A DNA stretch of 64,000 nt. Origin: VBAS01 sp963773465. GTDB taxonomy: Bacteria > Bacteroidota > Bacteroidia > Chitinophagales > Chitinophagaceae. The translations under genes were made by a program, and so were the position numbers. The notes under the pieces were generated by a model. The model was not told where the DNA came from. It saw nothing but the letters and a program-made list of their open reading frames with translations, and made no database searches. The DNA lies in the NCBI GenBank assembly GCA_963773465.1, contig CAVZBF010000005.1, forward strand, positions 1 to 64,000. Reading direction: 5' to 3'. Shown piece by piece: positions 39,801 through 49,447 of the stretch (positions are counted from its first letter, which is position 1; every line of letters begins with the position of its first letter).

Positions 39801-40067
39801 AATATGAAATACAATAGGGATGTTTACCACAACATTTGTCCTGTTGGTTCTGTTGTTTGCCGGTTCGGGAGCAAAACGATTTTGATTTTGTTCAGCCAGC
39901 ACTCGTAATGTGGGATTTTGCTGGTACCACAATTCAAGACCTTCCATAGTGGCACAATGTAACCGCTGACCAGAGGGACTAATTGATGTCGGCTTTTGTT
40001 GAGCAAGTGAACTAGTGAAACTGAAAAGAAAAAAAGCCGTAAATGCCAGAAAAGTAAATTTTTTCAA
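36894..40067 (-). CDS. Secreted M43-type zinc metallopeptidase with T9SS C-terminal sorting domain
   Basis: 1057 aa. The signal peptide (KFTFLAFTAFFLFSFTSSLA) is followed by a pappalysin-like catalytic domain with LPHEAGHCFGLFHIWGDESG, the extended HExxHxxGxxH zinc motif at about residue 250, and a later NYMDYTNDACYSMFT Met-turn. Two CARDB-like beta domains (VTLRNAGSNALTSVTITVTS, VTIKNYGKVALTSVKINYQI) alternate with jelly-roll-like segments (GFEGATFPPAGWIRNN). The last ~80 residues (LPNPFRNTFSVWHYQ then YNSVGQLVYSKQF, MYTVNI) form the Por/type IX secretion sorting domain. It should be exported to the surface or medium as a protease. Monocistronic, with a good terminator; unbroken over 3.2 kb. 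Confidence 0.93.
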   Translation of the reverse strand: MKKFTFLAFTAFFLFSFTSSLAQQKPTSISPSGQRLHCATMEGLELWYQQNPTLRVLAEQNQNRFAPEPANNRTNRTNVVVNIPIVFHIVGNSTRLAQVTDADVLWQLNKLNEDFRGANADSVNAPLFQSIRAYKDYCQIQFCLAQRDPNNNPLTTPGITRTLSSLTGTAICNNTNIIKHTASGGIDAWDPSRFFNVWVGEAGLCLLGIAQFPGTGNFNEFGVLLAFDGFSNNPAYVDPSFNLGRTLPHEAGHCFGLFHIWGDESGCSQAAAGNTGDDFRQMPAVSTCQLPASLVTPNGDTPNQAGATGGCPSGLQTDACSGVSPGYNYQNYMDYTNDACYSMFTLKQVDRMQYILDNCLASLKTSNGCVPPVLTPNNASISAINTPAASFVTCDPTIPLTVTLRNAGSNALTSVTITVTSNATTVQTFNWTGNLASLATTSVTLNAVPLVLGANSIQICTSLPNGAADSDPANDCMTVSGTRGAGGALPLVEGFEGATFPPAGWIRNNPDGGITWQRTTLGVAHSGTAKAFVDHFNYVAAGNTDDLRTPPYAIGQADSLWVSFWGAYRGFPGFPFDFFQVMVSADCGQTFQIVYNARNDTAFVAPDGASPTFGGGGYYPTNINEWVRKSIDLSSFIAGGNLQVQFRAINQFGNNMHLDDINIDKKIFPNNDAGVIAINKPQSRVCVNSIAPEVTIKNYGKVALTSVKINYQIDGTGAVTTFNWTGNLARNQTATVTLATANLGAVGNHTINVYTTLPNNVADEDPSNDGLVKAYNVSQVFALPGSVTEEFSSATFPPTNWLINNPNADITWTRNSAVGNRNPGSAYFNDFVNTSVDRIDDLSMPNYSYSGIDSIFLTFNLAHITKTLPGTTGARLDTLTILLSKDCGNTFTTIYKKYGEELQTVNDPNFQISMNNFTPLPSQWRKDSLNLGKWLGATEPLFQITYRFSGNMENNFYLDDVNLRTQVLPARLKNDGYLILPNPFRNTFSVWHYQVPTTLRYINVYNSVGQLVYSKQFPSGGDKFFQIDLSGRAAGMYTVNIGYEDSNRNVNVQIVKF

Positions 40068-40337
40068 AGCAGTATTGTTTTGGGTTAAGAATAAAGTTTT
40101 TACACGCTCAAATTATCGCTACAAGTTTACAGAATTATACCCGAAAAAGAAAAAATTGTTTTTCCCGGATTGTTGGAAACAAGTTTTATGGACGCTTATA
40201 ATTTTTTTACTTGATGAGCGGTTTTCTAAAATCAATTAGAAAAGGATTTTGAGAAAGAAAATACGACTAAAAGCGTATAGGTATCGGGTTAATTGAACTG
40301 TACCTTCCCAGTATTCATTAACCATAAAATTTTTTCT

Positions 40338-41243
40338 ATGAAACCTACAATCAAAACGCTTATCACTGCGGCTTTATTAAGCTCAATGATCTTCTCACTT
40401 CAATTTTGTAAAAAGAAAGACGTAACGATGAACCAAGATCCCAGAATTGCGGAACTATCAAGTAAGCCTCAATTGGTTTTTCAGAGAACTCTCCTTACTA
40501 CTGACCAGGTAAAACAACTAATAGCGTCAACGCGAAGCCAGGCAGCCAAAACGATGGCCTGTCCCGGAACTCTTTATAGTGCTGTTGTTGGTTATCAACT
40601 TACATGGCAGGGAACAACATGTAATAATGGTAATTATAAAGTGTCAGTTACTTACATTATGTGGAGTGATGCGCAAACCGATGACGGCCCACGAGATCAT
40701 GGCAATCCGGATCCCACCGTTTCGGGAGTTACATTGACTATAAACTCAACCACCCTTTATCCTGACTTGCTAGCATATAATGTTGCGGATGATATGGCAT
40801 GGTGGGCTACATTTGAGTTTCGATATTCAGATGTCGGACTTTCTCTTGGGTCGACAAGTATTGCCACAACTATCTTCGGGACGTTTACGTGTGCAAATAG
40901 CGCTACGGCAAATGTGAATAATAACCATACCTTACCGCTTACTGCATGTAATTCGGTAGGAGTTATGTACCCAAATCAGGTCACAAGTGGTCAAATTGAC
41001 TTTTTCTTCCCCTGGACTTTATTTTGTTATCCAGGCTTAACTCCCGATAACGGATTTGAAATTAAATACAGGGTTAGTGGAAGCGGTGGTTCGTGGACAA
41101 CAGTCTCAAGTTCTACTCCAGTTACAGGCCCCTTTATTATTTATAACCTAACACCCAACACACTTTATGAATACATGTCAAGATACTTATGTAGTACTGG
41201 CTCAACATACCTTTGGTATTTTGGCACGTTCACGCCATCATAA
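40338..41243 (+). CDS. Lipoprotein with C-terminal fibronectin-III-like domain, unknown function
   Basis: 301 aa from the ATG at 40338 (MKPTIKTLITAALLSSMIFS); a longer reading adds 15 residues before the signal. FSLQFCKKKD is an SPII lipobox, so the mature protein begins at Cys and is membrane-anchored. The middle is beta-rich with Thr/Asn/Gly stretches. The last ~85 residues (FEIKYRVSGSGGSWTTVSSS then LTPNTLYEYMSRYLC) look like a fibronectin type III fold. No enzyme motif is seen. A strong terminator follows at 41302-41337. Confidence 0.8.
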   Translation: MKPTIKTLITAALLSSMIFSLQFCKKKDVTMNQDPRIAELSSKPQLVFQRTLLTTDQVKQLIASTRSQAAKTMACPGTLYSAVVGYQLTWQGTTCNNGNYKVSVTYIMWSDAQTDDGPRDHGNPDPTVSGVTLTINSTTLYPDLLAYNVADDMAWWATFEFRYSDVGLSLGSTSIATTIFGTFTCANSATANVNNNHTLPLTACNSVGVMYPNQVTSGQIDFFFPWTLFCYPGLTPDNGFEIKYRVSGSGGSWTTVSSSTPVTGPFIIYNLTPNTLYEYMSRYLCSTGSTYLWYFGTFTPS

Positions 41244-41301
41244 AATCATATCCCGGGTTTAAAAAAACAAGTAGAACGAGTTTTACTCGCAGGAATTTTA
41301 A

Positions 41302-41337
41302 AATCGAATAGTGCTTCAGCCTATTCGATTTTTTTTT
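41302..41337 (+). terminator. Rho-independent terminator after the lipoprotein gene
   Basis: AATCGAATA (41302-41310) and TATTCGATT (41322-41330) form a 9-bp perfect stem with an 11-nt loop and are followed by seven T. Confidence 0.88.
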
Positions 41338-41404
41338 GATTTAGCCCGTACAATATCTGAAATAGTTATCTTCCCTTAATTATTCGTCATTAAAAAGGAA
41401 TAGA

Positions 41405-42680
41405 ATGAATCTAAAACTTCGTTTAACCGTGATGAGTTTTTTCCAGTTCTTTGTTTGGGGCGCATGGCTAATAACTATTTCCACCTATTACTTTACCAGC
41501 CCATGGGTGCGGGAATGGATGCGGGGCAAAAGTTTGGTGCAATATTCTCGACTCTCGCAATTTCTTCTATATTTATGCCTGCTCTCACAGGTATTATCGC
41601 CGACAAATGGATGAATGCCGAAAAGCTGTATGGAATATTGCATATTCTTTATGGCTTGATATTGTTTTATGTGCCACAGGTGGATGATGCAGACACCTTG
41701 TACTATGTAATATTAGGCGCAATGATATGTTATATGCCAACCATTTCTTTGTCTAATTCAATTGCCTATACTATTTTAAAAAGAGAAAATTATGATGTGA
41801 TAAAAGTGTTTCCGCCAATTCGTGTTTGGGGAACGATTGGTTTTATAGTGGCTATGTGGATGACCAACCTGTCAGGGAGCAAAGCCAATGCTAACCAGTT
41901 TTACATTGCCGCGGTGGCAGCAATTGCATTAGGTATTTATTCCTTTACATTGCCCAAATGTCCGCCACAACGATCCATTTCCAAAGGCGCATCGATTATT
42001 GAGCAATTAGGGTTAAATGCATTTAAGTTATTTGCCAAATATAAAATGGCTTTGTTTTTTATTTTCTCAATGTTTCTTGGCGCGGCGTTACAATTGACAA
42101 ATATGTATGGCGATACTTTTCTGGATGATTTTAAAAAAATTCCGGAATATGGGCCGGATTCATTTGTGGTGAAACGTTCAACTATCATTTTATCTATTTC
42201 CCAGATATCTGAAACGCTATTCATTCTTACGCATTCCTTTTTTCCTGAAACGATTCGGTATAAAAAAAGTAATGCTATTTTCAATGCTTGCCTGGGTGTT
42301 GCGCTTTGGTCTTATTTGCGTATGGCAATCCGGCAGGAAGGATTATGGATGATCATTCTGTCTTGTATAGTTTATGGAATGGCATTCGACTTCTTTAATA
42401 TTTCAGGTTCATTGTTTGTTGAAACCACAACTGATCCGTCGATCAGATCAAGTGCACAGGGATTGTTTATGATGATGACAAACGGAATAGGCGCATTTTT
42501 GGAAGTAGGATCAGCGGATGAATAATTGATAGATTATTATACGTTGCCAAACGGTGACAAGGAACTGGCATGGTATCTGGCTTTACTTTTGCAGGATATG
42601 CATTGGTTGTTGCAATACTTTTTACAATTTTCTTTAAACACAAACATGATCCGGCTAAGCTGAGTACTATACAACATTAA
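41405..42680 (+). pseudogene. Nucleoside-type MFS permease (NupG/NHS family), frameshifted
   Basis: About 425 aa when indels are bridged. The opening MNLKLRLTVMSFFQFFVWGA followed by WLITIST is the typical start of nucleoside:H+ symporters in Bacteroidota. After a frame change near 41494 it reads KFGAIFSTLAISSIFMPALT and continues with many transmembrane helices. Two compensating shifts lie near 42500-42535 and another near 42585, after which the end reads FTIFFKHKHDPAKLSTIQH and stops at 42680. It probably imports nucleosides across the inner membrane. Both ends and the middle are recognisable, so the breaks are probably consensus errors. Confidence 0.8.
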
Positions 42681-42702
42681 AACTGAATAACTTATTATAA
42701 AT

Positions 42703-42741
42703 AAAAAACCCCGTCACTGTAACGCAGCGGGGCAGTTTTTC
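42703..42741. terminator. Bidirectional terminator between the permease and trxA
   Basis: CCCCG and CGGGG flank a 14-nt loop, with an A-run on the left and a T-run on the right, so the hairpin can end transcription from both convergent genes. Confidence 0.75.
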
Positions 42742-42755
42742 TAATCAGGGTTTAA

Positions 42756-43073
42756 TTATATATGTGCTTCGATCTTTTTTACAAAATTTCCTTTTGGCTG
42801 TGCACCTACTAATTTATCAACTACCTGTCCGTTTTTGAAAAACAGGATCGCAGGAATAGAAGTGATACCATAGTTCATAGTAACATGTGGATTTACATCC
42901 ACATTTACTTTACCTACATTTATTTTACCATCATATTCTTTAGCAAGTTCTTCAATAACCGGTCCGATCGCACGGCAGGGACCACACCATTCTGCCCAGA
43001 AATCTACTACCGTTAATTTATCTGCGCTTAAAACTTCATTCTGGAAATTGCCATCTGTAAATTCTTTTGCCAT
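42756..43073 (-). CDS. trxA: Thioredoxin
   Basis: 105 aa from the ATG at 43073 (MAKEFTDGNFQNEVLSADKL). A longer reading adds 26 residues with no homology. VVDFWAEWCGPCRAIGPVIE carries the CGPC active site, and GITSIPAILFFKNGQVVDKL holds the cis-Pro. The family length is normal and there is no signal peptide, so it is the cytosolic protein disulfide reductant. Convergent with the permease gene and separated from dnaE by about 140 bp. Confidence 0.97.
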   Translation of the reverse strand: MAKEFTDGNFQNEVLSADKLTVVDFWAEWCGPCRAIGPVIEELAKEYDGKINVGKVNVDVNPHVTMNYGITSIPAILFFKNGQVVDKLVGAQPKGNFVKKIEAHI

Positions 43074-43215
43074 AATATTTTGCTTTTTATTTTTTCTTTG
43101 ATAAGGGAACAAAAATACAACCAAAATCTTTACAACGAAGTTATGACACAATTATGTGACAAACTTGTCACAAAAACGACCTGATATAAATCAATTCCTG
43201 CTAAATAGCCAGTCG

Positions 43216-46200
43216 TTAAGTTGTTTTAACAGTTGTAGAAAATTTACTTAATGTGTCATTACTTGCACCTCCAGTTCGGGGTTTCCTCCAGAAAATCACC
43301 ATTTCATCATTCATTTCAAAGCCGTTATCCATCGTAACTAAACTTATTTTTAAATTTTCTTTTGGCTCTGAAAGATTAAGTTTCAATGTGAGTTCTGCCG
43401 GGAAATTTTTTCATATTTCCTTCAATAAATTCAATTACGTCTTTGGAAATATCTTTTGGATGAACTTCAATGGTCAGTTGTTTCGTAAGATTTCGTTTAA
43501 TTGTTTCACCAGTCGTAATGCCATTAACTTTGAATTCAAATTCGGGTTTATTAAACCGTTGTTTGAAAAACCCGTAATAAACAATGATGATCCCTGGTTG
43601 TAAAAACGGTGTGAACTTCACATAATCATCTCCCCATAACACAAGTTCGGTTTTACCGGAATAATCTTCAATTATAAAATGATCCATATTTATTTCCTTT
43701 TCTCGAAATTTTATGTCGCGCAATCTGCAACCAGCCCAACCAACCTGAACATCCTGTTTGAATTTGGTAAAAGGGCATCGCTTCTTTGAATTCATTGAAC
43801 TCTGCAACGGAGTAATGCCATAATGTTTCATTTCAAACTTATAATGATCCAGTGGATGACCGCTTAGAAACATTCCCGTTACTTCTTTTTCATGATCCAG
43901 TTGAACGATCAGTGGCCATGGCTCACATTCCGGAAGGGTAGGAGTACTTATTTCCACTGCTAATGGAAGATCACCAAACAAGGTATTGTGTTCGACGTAT
44001 TGATTTTGCTGGTAAACCTGCCCGAAACGAATGATTTTTTCCAGCCAGTTGTTTCATCTTCCGGTACGTATGAAAATATTGTGCCCGGTGATGTTCTGTA
44101 AAACAATCAAAGCGCCTGCATAGGCAAGGCTTTCCAATGTTTTTTTATTAACTGTACGCTGATTGACTCGTTTAATAAAATCAAAAATGTTTTTAAATGC
44201 TCCGTTCTTTTCCCTTTCTTCAATAATATTTTCAACGGCTGCTTCGCCACACCCTTTTAATCCGCCAAGACCAAAACGAATTTCACCTTTTTTATTTACT
44301 GCAAATCCTTTTAACGATTCATTGATATCAGGACCAAGCACTTTTAATCCCATGCGCTTACATTCTTCCATGAAGAAAGTGATCTTTTCAATACTGCCTG
44401 CATGATTCAAAACCGCCGCCATATATTCAGCAGGATAATGTGCTTTTAAATAAGCAGTTTGATAGGCAACATATGCATAACAGGTAGAATGTGATTTATT
44501 AAATGCATATTGTGCAAATGCTTCCCAGTCGGTCCAGATCTTTTCCAAGTTTTTCGGCAGGATATCCTTTTTCTGTTGCACCTTCAATAAACTGGCTTTC
44601 ATTTTATCGAGCACCGATTTTTGTTTTTTACCCATTGCTTTACGCAATACATCTGCATCGCCTTTACTAAAGCCTGCAAGTTTTTGCGACAAGCAACATC
44701 ACCTGTTCCTGGTAAACGGTAATGCCATAAGTTTCTTTCAAGATATTCTTCCATTTCAGGAAGATCATAAGCGATGGCTTCACGGCCATGTTTACGTTCA
44801 ATAAAATTGGGAATATAAGCCATCGGACCCGGGCGGTACAAGGCATTCATCGCAATCAGGTCATCAAACTTATCAGGCTTTAATTCACGCAGATATTTCT
44901 GCATACCCGGACTTTCAAACTGGAAAGTTCCGTTGGTATCACCATGCTGGTAGAGTTTAAAAGTTTTTTCATCATCAAGCGGAATCTTATCAATATCAAT
45001 TTCAACTCCATGATTTTGTTTGATCAGTTCAAGTGCATTCTTTAATGATGGTAAGTGTTTTTAAACCCAGAAAGTCCATCTTGAAAACACCTGCTTCTTC
45101 AATAATGTTTCCTTCAATCTGTGTAACCCAAAGATCAGAATCTTTTGAAGTAGCAACAGGAATCAATTCAGTAAGATCTTTTGGTGCAATGATAATGCCT
45201 GCAGCATGAATACCTGTATTGCGAACAGAACCTTCCAGACTTTCAGCTTCATGCAAAACCTCACTCTGCATATCCTTTGCTGTTATAAATCTCCCGTAGC
45301 TTTTTTATCATTTCCATATCATCCGGTGCCAACACCTTCTTTTTCTTCAAGTGATTTTTCACCATCCTTTGCTGTCAGCGGCGCATGCAATACTCTTCTC
45401 AATTCAATACCCGGTCGTTCAGGAACCAGTTTTGCCAATGCATTTGATTCCGGCAATGGAAGATCCATTACCCTTGCCACATCTTTAATACTCATCTTGG
45501 CAGCCATGGTACCATAAGTAATGATCTGCGCTACCTGGTTCTTGCCATATTTTTCTACCACATAATCAATCACTTTTTGCCTTCCTTCATCATCAAAGTC
45601 CGTATCAATATCAGGCATTGATTTACGATCAGGGTTTAGAAATCTTTCGAACAGTAAATTATATTTGATCGGATCAATATTGGTGATGCCGATGCAATAG
45701 GCCACCACAGCAACCTGCAGCGGAACCACGGCCCGGGCCAACAAACACACCCATTTCTCTGCCTGCCTTGATAAAATCACTTACAATAAGAAAGTAACCT
45801 GCAAAGCCCATCGTTTTAATGGTGAACAATTCAAACTCGATCCGTTCTTCTATTTCATCGGTGTAGTTCACTATAACGTTTTTTTGCACCTTCGTAGGTA
45901 ATATGTTTCAGGTATTCCCATTGATTTATGAATCGGCTTACTGCCTTGTCAATTTTCGCTTTGTATGCATCTGAAATTTTTCGGGATCGGGAAAGCAGGT
46001 AATAAAATATCTTTTTTAAGATTCAGCAGTTCAATCTTATCAACAATCTCATTGGTATTATCAATCGCTTCAGGAAGATCATTGAAAAGTCTTCTGTCAT
46101 TTCTTCCGTCGTCTTGAAATAGAACTGGTCGTTGGGAAATGCAAAGCGTTTGTTTTTTACATGTACATCATCATCAGAAAATTCTCGTAATGCCAGGCGT

Positions 46201-46916
46201 AGCTTATTTTTCGCCGGTATTGATGCAAAGCAGAATATCATGTGCATTGAAATCATTCTGATCTACATAATGTGAATCATTACTTGCAATAATTTTTACA
46301 TTATATTTTCTTGCAAATTTTACCAATACTTCATTCACTTTATCCTGTTCGGGCATACCATGCCGCTGCAATTCTACATAATAATCTTCCCGGAAAATAT
46401 TCAGCCACCATTTAAATTCATTTTCTGCCTTCTGCTTCGCCTTTTTTTAAAATAGTTTGTGGCACCAATGCACCAAGGCAACAGGTAGTAGCAATCAATC
46501 CTTCATGATATTTAAGAATAAGTTCTTTATCAATACGGGGATATTTGCTGTACATGCCTTCAATAAACCCCAGCGAAGTAAGCTTTACAAGATTCTTATA
46601 ACCTGTTTCATTTTTTGCAAGCAATATCTGGTGATGACGCGGATCTTTTTCTTCTTTTGTAAAATGTTTTCTGGTGCCGGTCTGTCGTAATATAAAATTC
46701 GCAACCAACAATGGGTTTTACTTTTAAACTTCCATTTTCATTTTTATGTTTATATGCTTCTGCTACAAATTCAAAAACACCAAACATATTTCCATGATCG
46801 CTGATGGCCAGGGCAGGCATTCCATCCGCAATTGCTTTTTTATACAGCTTTTGAATGGATGCGGCTCCATCAAGCAGGGAGAATTGGGTATGTACGTGGA
46901 AGTGAGAGAATTTCAT
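43216..46916 (-). pseudogene. dnaE: DNA polymerase III alpha subunit, at least nine frameshifts
   Basis: About 1230 aa when bridged. Starts at the ATG at 46916 with the PHP domain MKFSHFHVHTQFSLLDGAAS. The polymerase core has PDIDTDFDDEGRQKVIDYVV with the catalytic Asp pair, then FNKSHSTCYAYVAYQTAYLK and YPAEYMAAVLNHAGSIEKIT of the fingers region. An OB-fold part lies near HFIIEDYSGKTELVLWGDDY. The last frame ends at 43216 (SKFSTTVKTT). Homology continues through at least nine single-base indels spread along the gene, including an extra G in the C-terminal CCCGGCAG. DnaE is the replicative polymerase and essential, so this is almost certainly a base-calling problem and the cell should make a full protein, unless another dnaE copy exists. 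Confidence 0.9.
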
Positions 46917-47117
46917 TTTAAAATTTAATGATCTGTATCAACCGGTTTACTTCCTTTATTATCAAAAATTATTGCAAATAAACGCGATTGGCAATTTTCA
47001 TCAGCAAATTTCGTTTAAATAATATCCACAGAGATTGGAAAAGATTTTTATTTTTGTTAACTAGTGATGGCCGAATCTTAGCGTATAGGGCTCCACTATC
47101 TATTTTCTGTAATATCC

Positions 47118-47831
47118 ATGCTGAAACAGGTATCTATTTACTCAATTTTGCTCGTGATGCTGGCAAGTTGTTCCAGTTTAAAAACTGCATTCACCGGTAA
47201 CCGGGAAATTGCCTCCACTCCGAACTCAACTACTGTTAAGAAACAGACAAAATTTCTTGACCAGATCGATGTGCCTGTTGAATCTTCCAAATCAAAAAAA
47301 GATGATGAAGCAATAGTTTCTGCCGTTAAAAAAGAAACAGCAGAAACAAGAAACCGGAATTATAGAAAAGATGAAGCAGAAAATTTATCGCAGCTCCAGG
47401 TGAAGTATGCTGTGTTACTTAATACTCCCGCTGAAGAAGTAAAGAATAAAAAAATGTTTGAGTTCATCGATGACTGGTATGGTACGCCCTATCGGCTAGG
47501 AGGAACTACAAAGAAAGGAGTTGATTGTTCTGCTTTCTCACAGTTTTTATTTGCGGCAGTGTATGGTTTTAGTATTCCAAGAACCGCAAGAGAACAATAT
47601 AATTTAACCGATCGCATATCAAGAACACAATTAAAAGAAGGTGACCTTATCTTCTTCAATACCCGGGGCGGCGTTTCTCATGTTGGAATTTATCTTCAGA
47701 ACAATAAGTTTGTTCATGCGTCTACCAGCGGCGGTGTAATGATCAGCGATATCTTTGAGGAATACTGGGCAAGAAAGTTTGTTGGTGTGGGAAGGCTGAA
47801 GAGTCCGGAGTCGTTAGTCGGGAGCAAGTAG
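47118..47831 (+). CDS. NlpC/P60 (C40) peptidase lipoprotein
   Basis: 237 aa. Signal MLKQVSIYSILLVMLASCSS with an SPII lipobox (LASC). A Lys/Glu-rich spacer (about residues 30-105) precedes the NlpC/P60 domain: YRLGGTTKKGVDCSAFSQFL gives the catalytic Cys, GGVSHVGIYLQNNKFVHAST the first His and a second polar residue. It cuts gamma-D-Glu-diaminopimelate type links in peptidoglycan stem peptides at the inner face of the outer membrane. The stop codon lies inside a perfect 28-bp palindrome, and the last few residues (ESLVGSK) look like read-through into repeat DNA. Confidence 0.92.
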   Translation: MLKQVSIYSILLVMLASCSSLKTAFTGNREIASTPNSTTVKKQTKFLDQIDVPVESSKSKKDDEAIVSAVKKETAETRNRNYRKDEAENLSQLQVKYAVLLNTPAEEVKNKKMFEFIDDWYGTPYRLGGTTKKGVDCSAFSQFLFAAVYGFSIPRTAREQYNLTDRISRTQLKEGDLIFFNTRGGVSHVGIYLQNNKFVHASTSGGVMISDIFEEYWARKFVGVGRLKSPESLVGSK

Positions 47832-47855
47832 AGACAAGGCATGCCTTGTCTCTAC
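47828..47855. repeat. 28-bp perfect palindrome overlapping the stop codon of the C40 peptidase gene
   Basis: GTAGAGACAAGGCA is followed directly by its exact reverse complement. The TAG of the peptidase gene (47829-47831) is part of the left arm. It could act as a terminator stem or be a REP-type element; an A+T-rich tract follows at 47862-47890. Confidence 0.85.
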
Positions 47856-47891
47856 GACAAAATAAATAATCAATAAATAATCATTAATAAT

Positions 47892-49391
47892 TCATCTCCC
47901 AATTCTCTTCTTCAAATTTCCCAATACAATTTTCAGATCGGGTGTAAGATTCATCCAATACGTACCGGATACAAACAGTGTAATAAAAAATAAACTTCTT
48001 AACACCAGCCATTGAATTCCTGTTTTATCATTAAAAATAAAATAGCAAATACCATAACAGGCAAACGCCAATAAAATAGCTAACAATGATTTTATGGTAA
48101 ATGGTTGCATGTTGAATTTGCGCAGCAAGAAAACATACCTGATCAGGTTATAAATTGAAAAAGCGATAAGGTTTGCAATTGCGGGGCCAATCAAACCCAA
48201 TTGCTTTGTCAATACCCAGTTTAATGGCAGCATCAGCGCAAGCAACACAATCCCTGTAATAAAATCAAAGCGCCATGAAGTAGAAGTCGCAATGATCTGG
48301 CCACTGACTCCTGTACCCATATCCACAATTCTCATCAATCCCATAAAAATAAAAACAGGAATAGCATATTTATATTCGGGCTGTAACTTCAGGGAATCGA
48401 TGGCATCATTGTAATTAAGCCAGATCAAACAATACATAGCTGCAGAAAAAATAAGCTGGTTGATTGATGACCGCTGGTAAATGCGATTGATCTTTCCATA
48501 ATCTTTATCCTTCCATGCCTGCGAGAGGTGAGCAACGGAAGCAGCAACAATGCTTCGTTGGGGAGCCTGTATCAGGCTTGTAAGGTATTGGGCAAAAGTG
48601 AAAAGGCCAACCATGCCGGCTCCATTTGGAAATACACCTGCAATAATAATCGTGTCAGCAACAGCTGCAAGATTGTAGATTAGCGTGCCTCCCCAAACGA
48701 AACTAAGAAGCGTCACAATTTTTTTGAATAATCGCCGAGTTACTTTACTGATGGAAAAAGTAAAACTGATCCGGCCGGTACGATACAAGTAAACAAAAAG
48801 TATAAGCGCCAGCAAAAGATATAAGAAAGCATAGATCTTAATGAACAGATCAAAGTCTTTTATAATTCCAGTGCTCATTAACACGATGAGTATTGTAACA
48901 AAAACACGAAACTGTATTTCCCTGAAATAATTTGAAAGGACTGATTTGTGATGATGCCAGGCGAGTATTTCCAGCACATAAAAAAAACTGAGCCCGAAAC
49001 CAAAGGGAAATAACCAGTAATAATAAGTTACCAGTTGCGGTGAATTGTCAAATAGCTTTGATGCAAGCCCTTTTAAAAATAAACCAGCAATACCAACGAT
49101 AAGACAGCCTGCAAAAGTTACAAGCAATGCCCAGGTTACCTGGTCATTTTTATTTTTCGGAAGACGGTCTTTATAGTAAGGAAAAAACTTGTTGATATAG
49201 GCGGGCATACCCAGTGTAGCCACCGACATCATGATAGAACCGACAGCCATAAAAATACCGGTCAGCCCATATTCTTCTTTTGTAAAAGGTCCACCTTCTC
49301 TTGTAAATAAGTAAGTATTCAAAGCGCCGAATGCAAAGCCAACATAGATCAGTATTGAAGAAATAATACTTTGCCGGCGAATATTACTCAT
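47892..49391 (-). CDS. Polysaccharide flippase / lipopolysaccharide biosynthesis membrane protein (MOP family)
   Basis: 499 aa with about 12-14 hydrophobic helices. The opening MSNIRRQSIISSILIYVGFA, the helix-1/2 region with GPFTKEEYGLTGIFMAVGSI and the following ATLGMPAYINKFFPYYKDRL match MOP-superfamily flippases (Wzx/MATE-related) of Bacteroidota. The C-terminal half adds FMGLMRIVDMGTGVSGQIIA. It probably moves lipid-linked sugars across the inner membrane. No glycan cluster is beside it; the surface-sugar operon is 15 kb away. Unbroken. Convergent with the C40 peptidase gene. Confidence 0.87.
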   Translation of the reverse strand: MSNIRRQSIISSILIYVGFAFGALNTYLFTREGGPFTKEEYGLTGIFMAVGSIMMSVATLGMPAYINKFFPYYKDRLPKNKNDQVTWALLVTFAGCLIVGIAGLFLKGLASKLFDNSPQLVTYYYWLFPFGFGLSFFYVLEILAWHHHKSVLSNYFREIQFRVFVTILIVLMSTGIIKDFDLFIKIYAFLYLLLALILFVYLYRTGRISFTFSISKVTRRLFKKIVTLLSFVWGGTLIYNLAAVADTIIIAGVFPNGAGMVGLFTFAQYLTSLIQAPQRSIVAASVAHLSQAWKDKDYGKINRIYQRSSINQLIFSAAMYCLIWLNYNDAIDSLKLQPEYKYAIPVFIFMGLMRIVDMGTGVSGQIIATSTSWRFDFITGIVLLALMLPLNWVLTKQLGLIGPAIANLIAFSIYNLIRYVFLLRKFNMQPFTIKSLLAILLAFACYGICYFIFNDKTGIQWLVLRSLFFITLFVSGTYWMNLTPDLKIVLGNLKKRIGR

Positions 49392-49447
49392 GCGATAAAG
49401 ATAGTGAGTTGTGAGTGGTCGAATGGTGAGTGGGCAATGGTCAATGC

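Noticed and set aside
40255..40290. Recurring GTATAGG words near 40270, 47083 and 54378 as a regulatory motif
   Set aside because: Only 7-9 bases are shared, the distances to gene starts differ and chance matches are likely in 64 kb.
43216..46916. Programmed ribosomal frameshifting in dnaE
   Set aside because: At least nine shifts in both directions at unrelated sites cannot be programmed; sequence errors explain them better.
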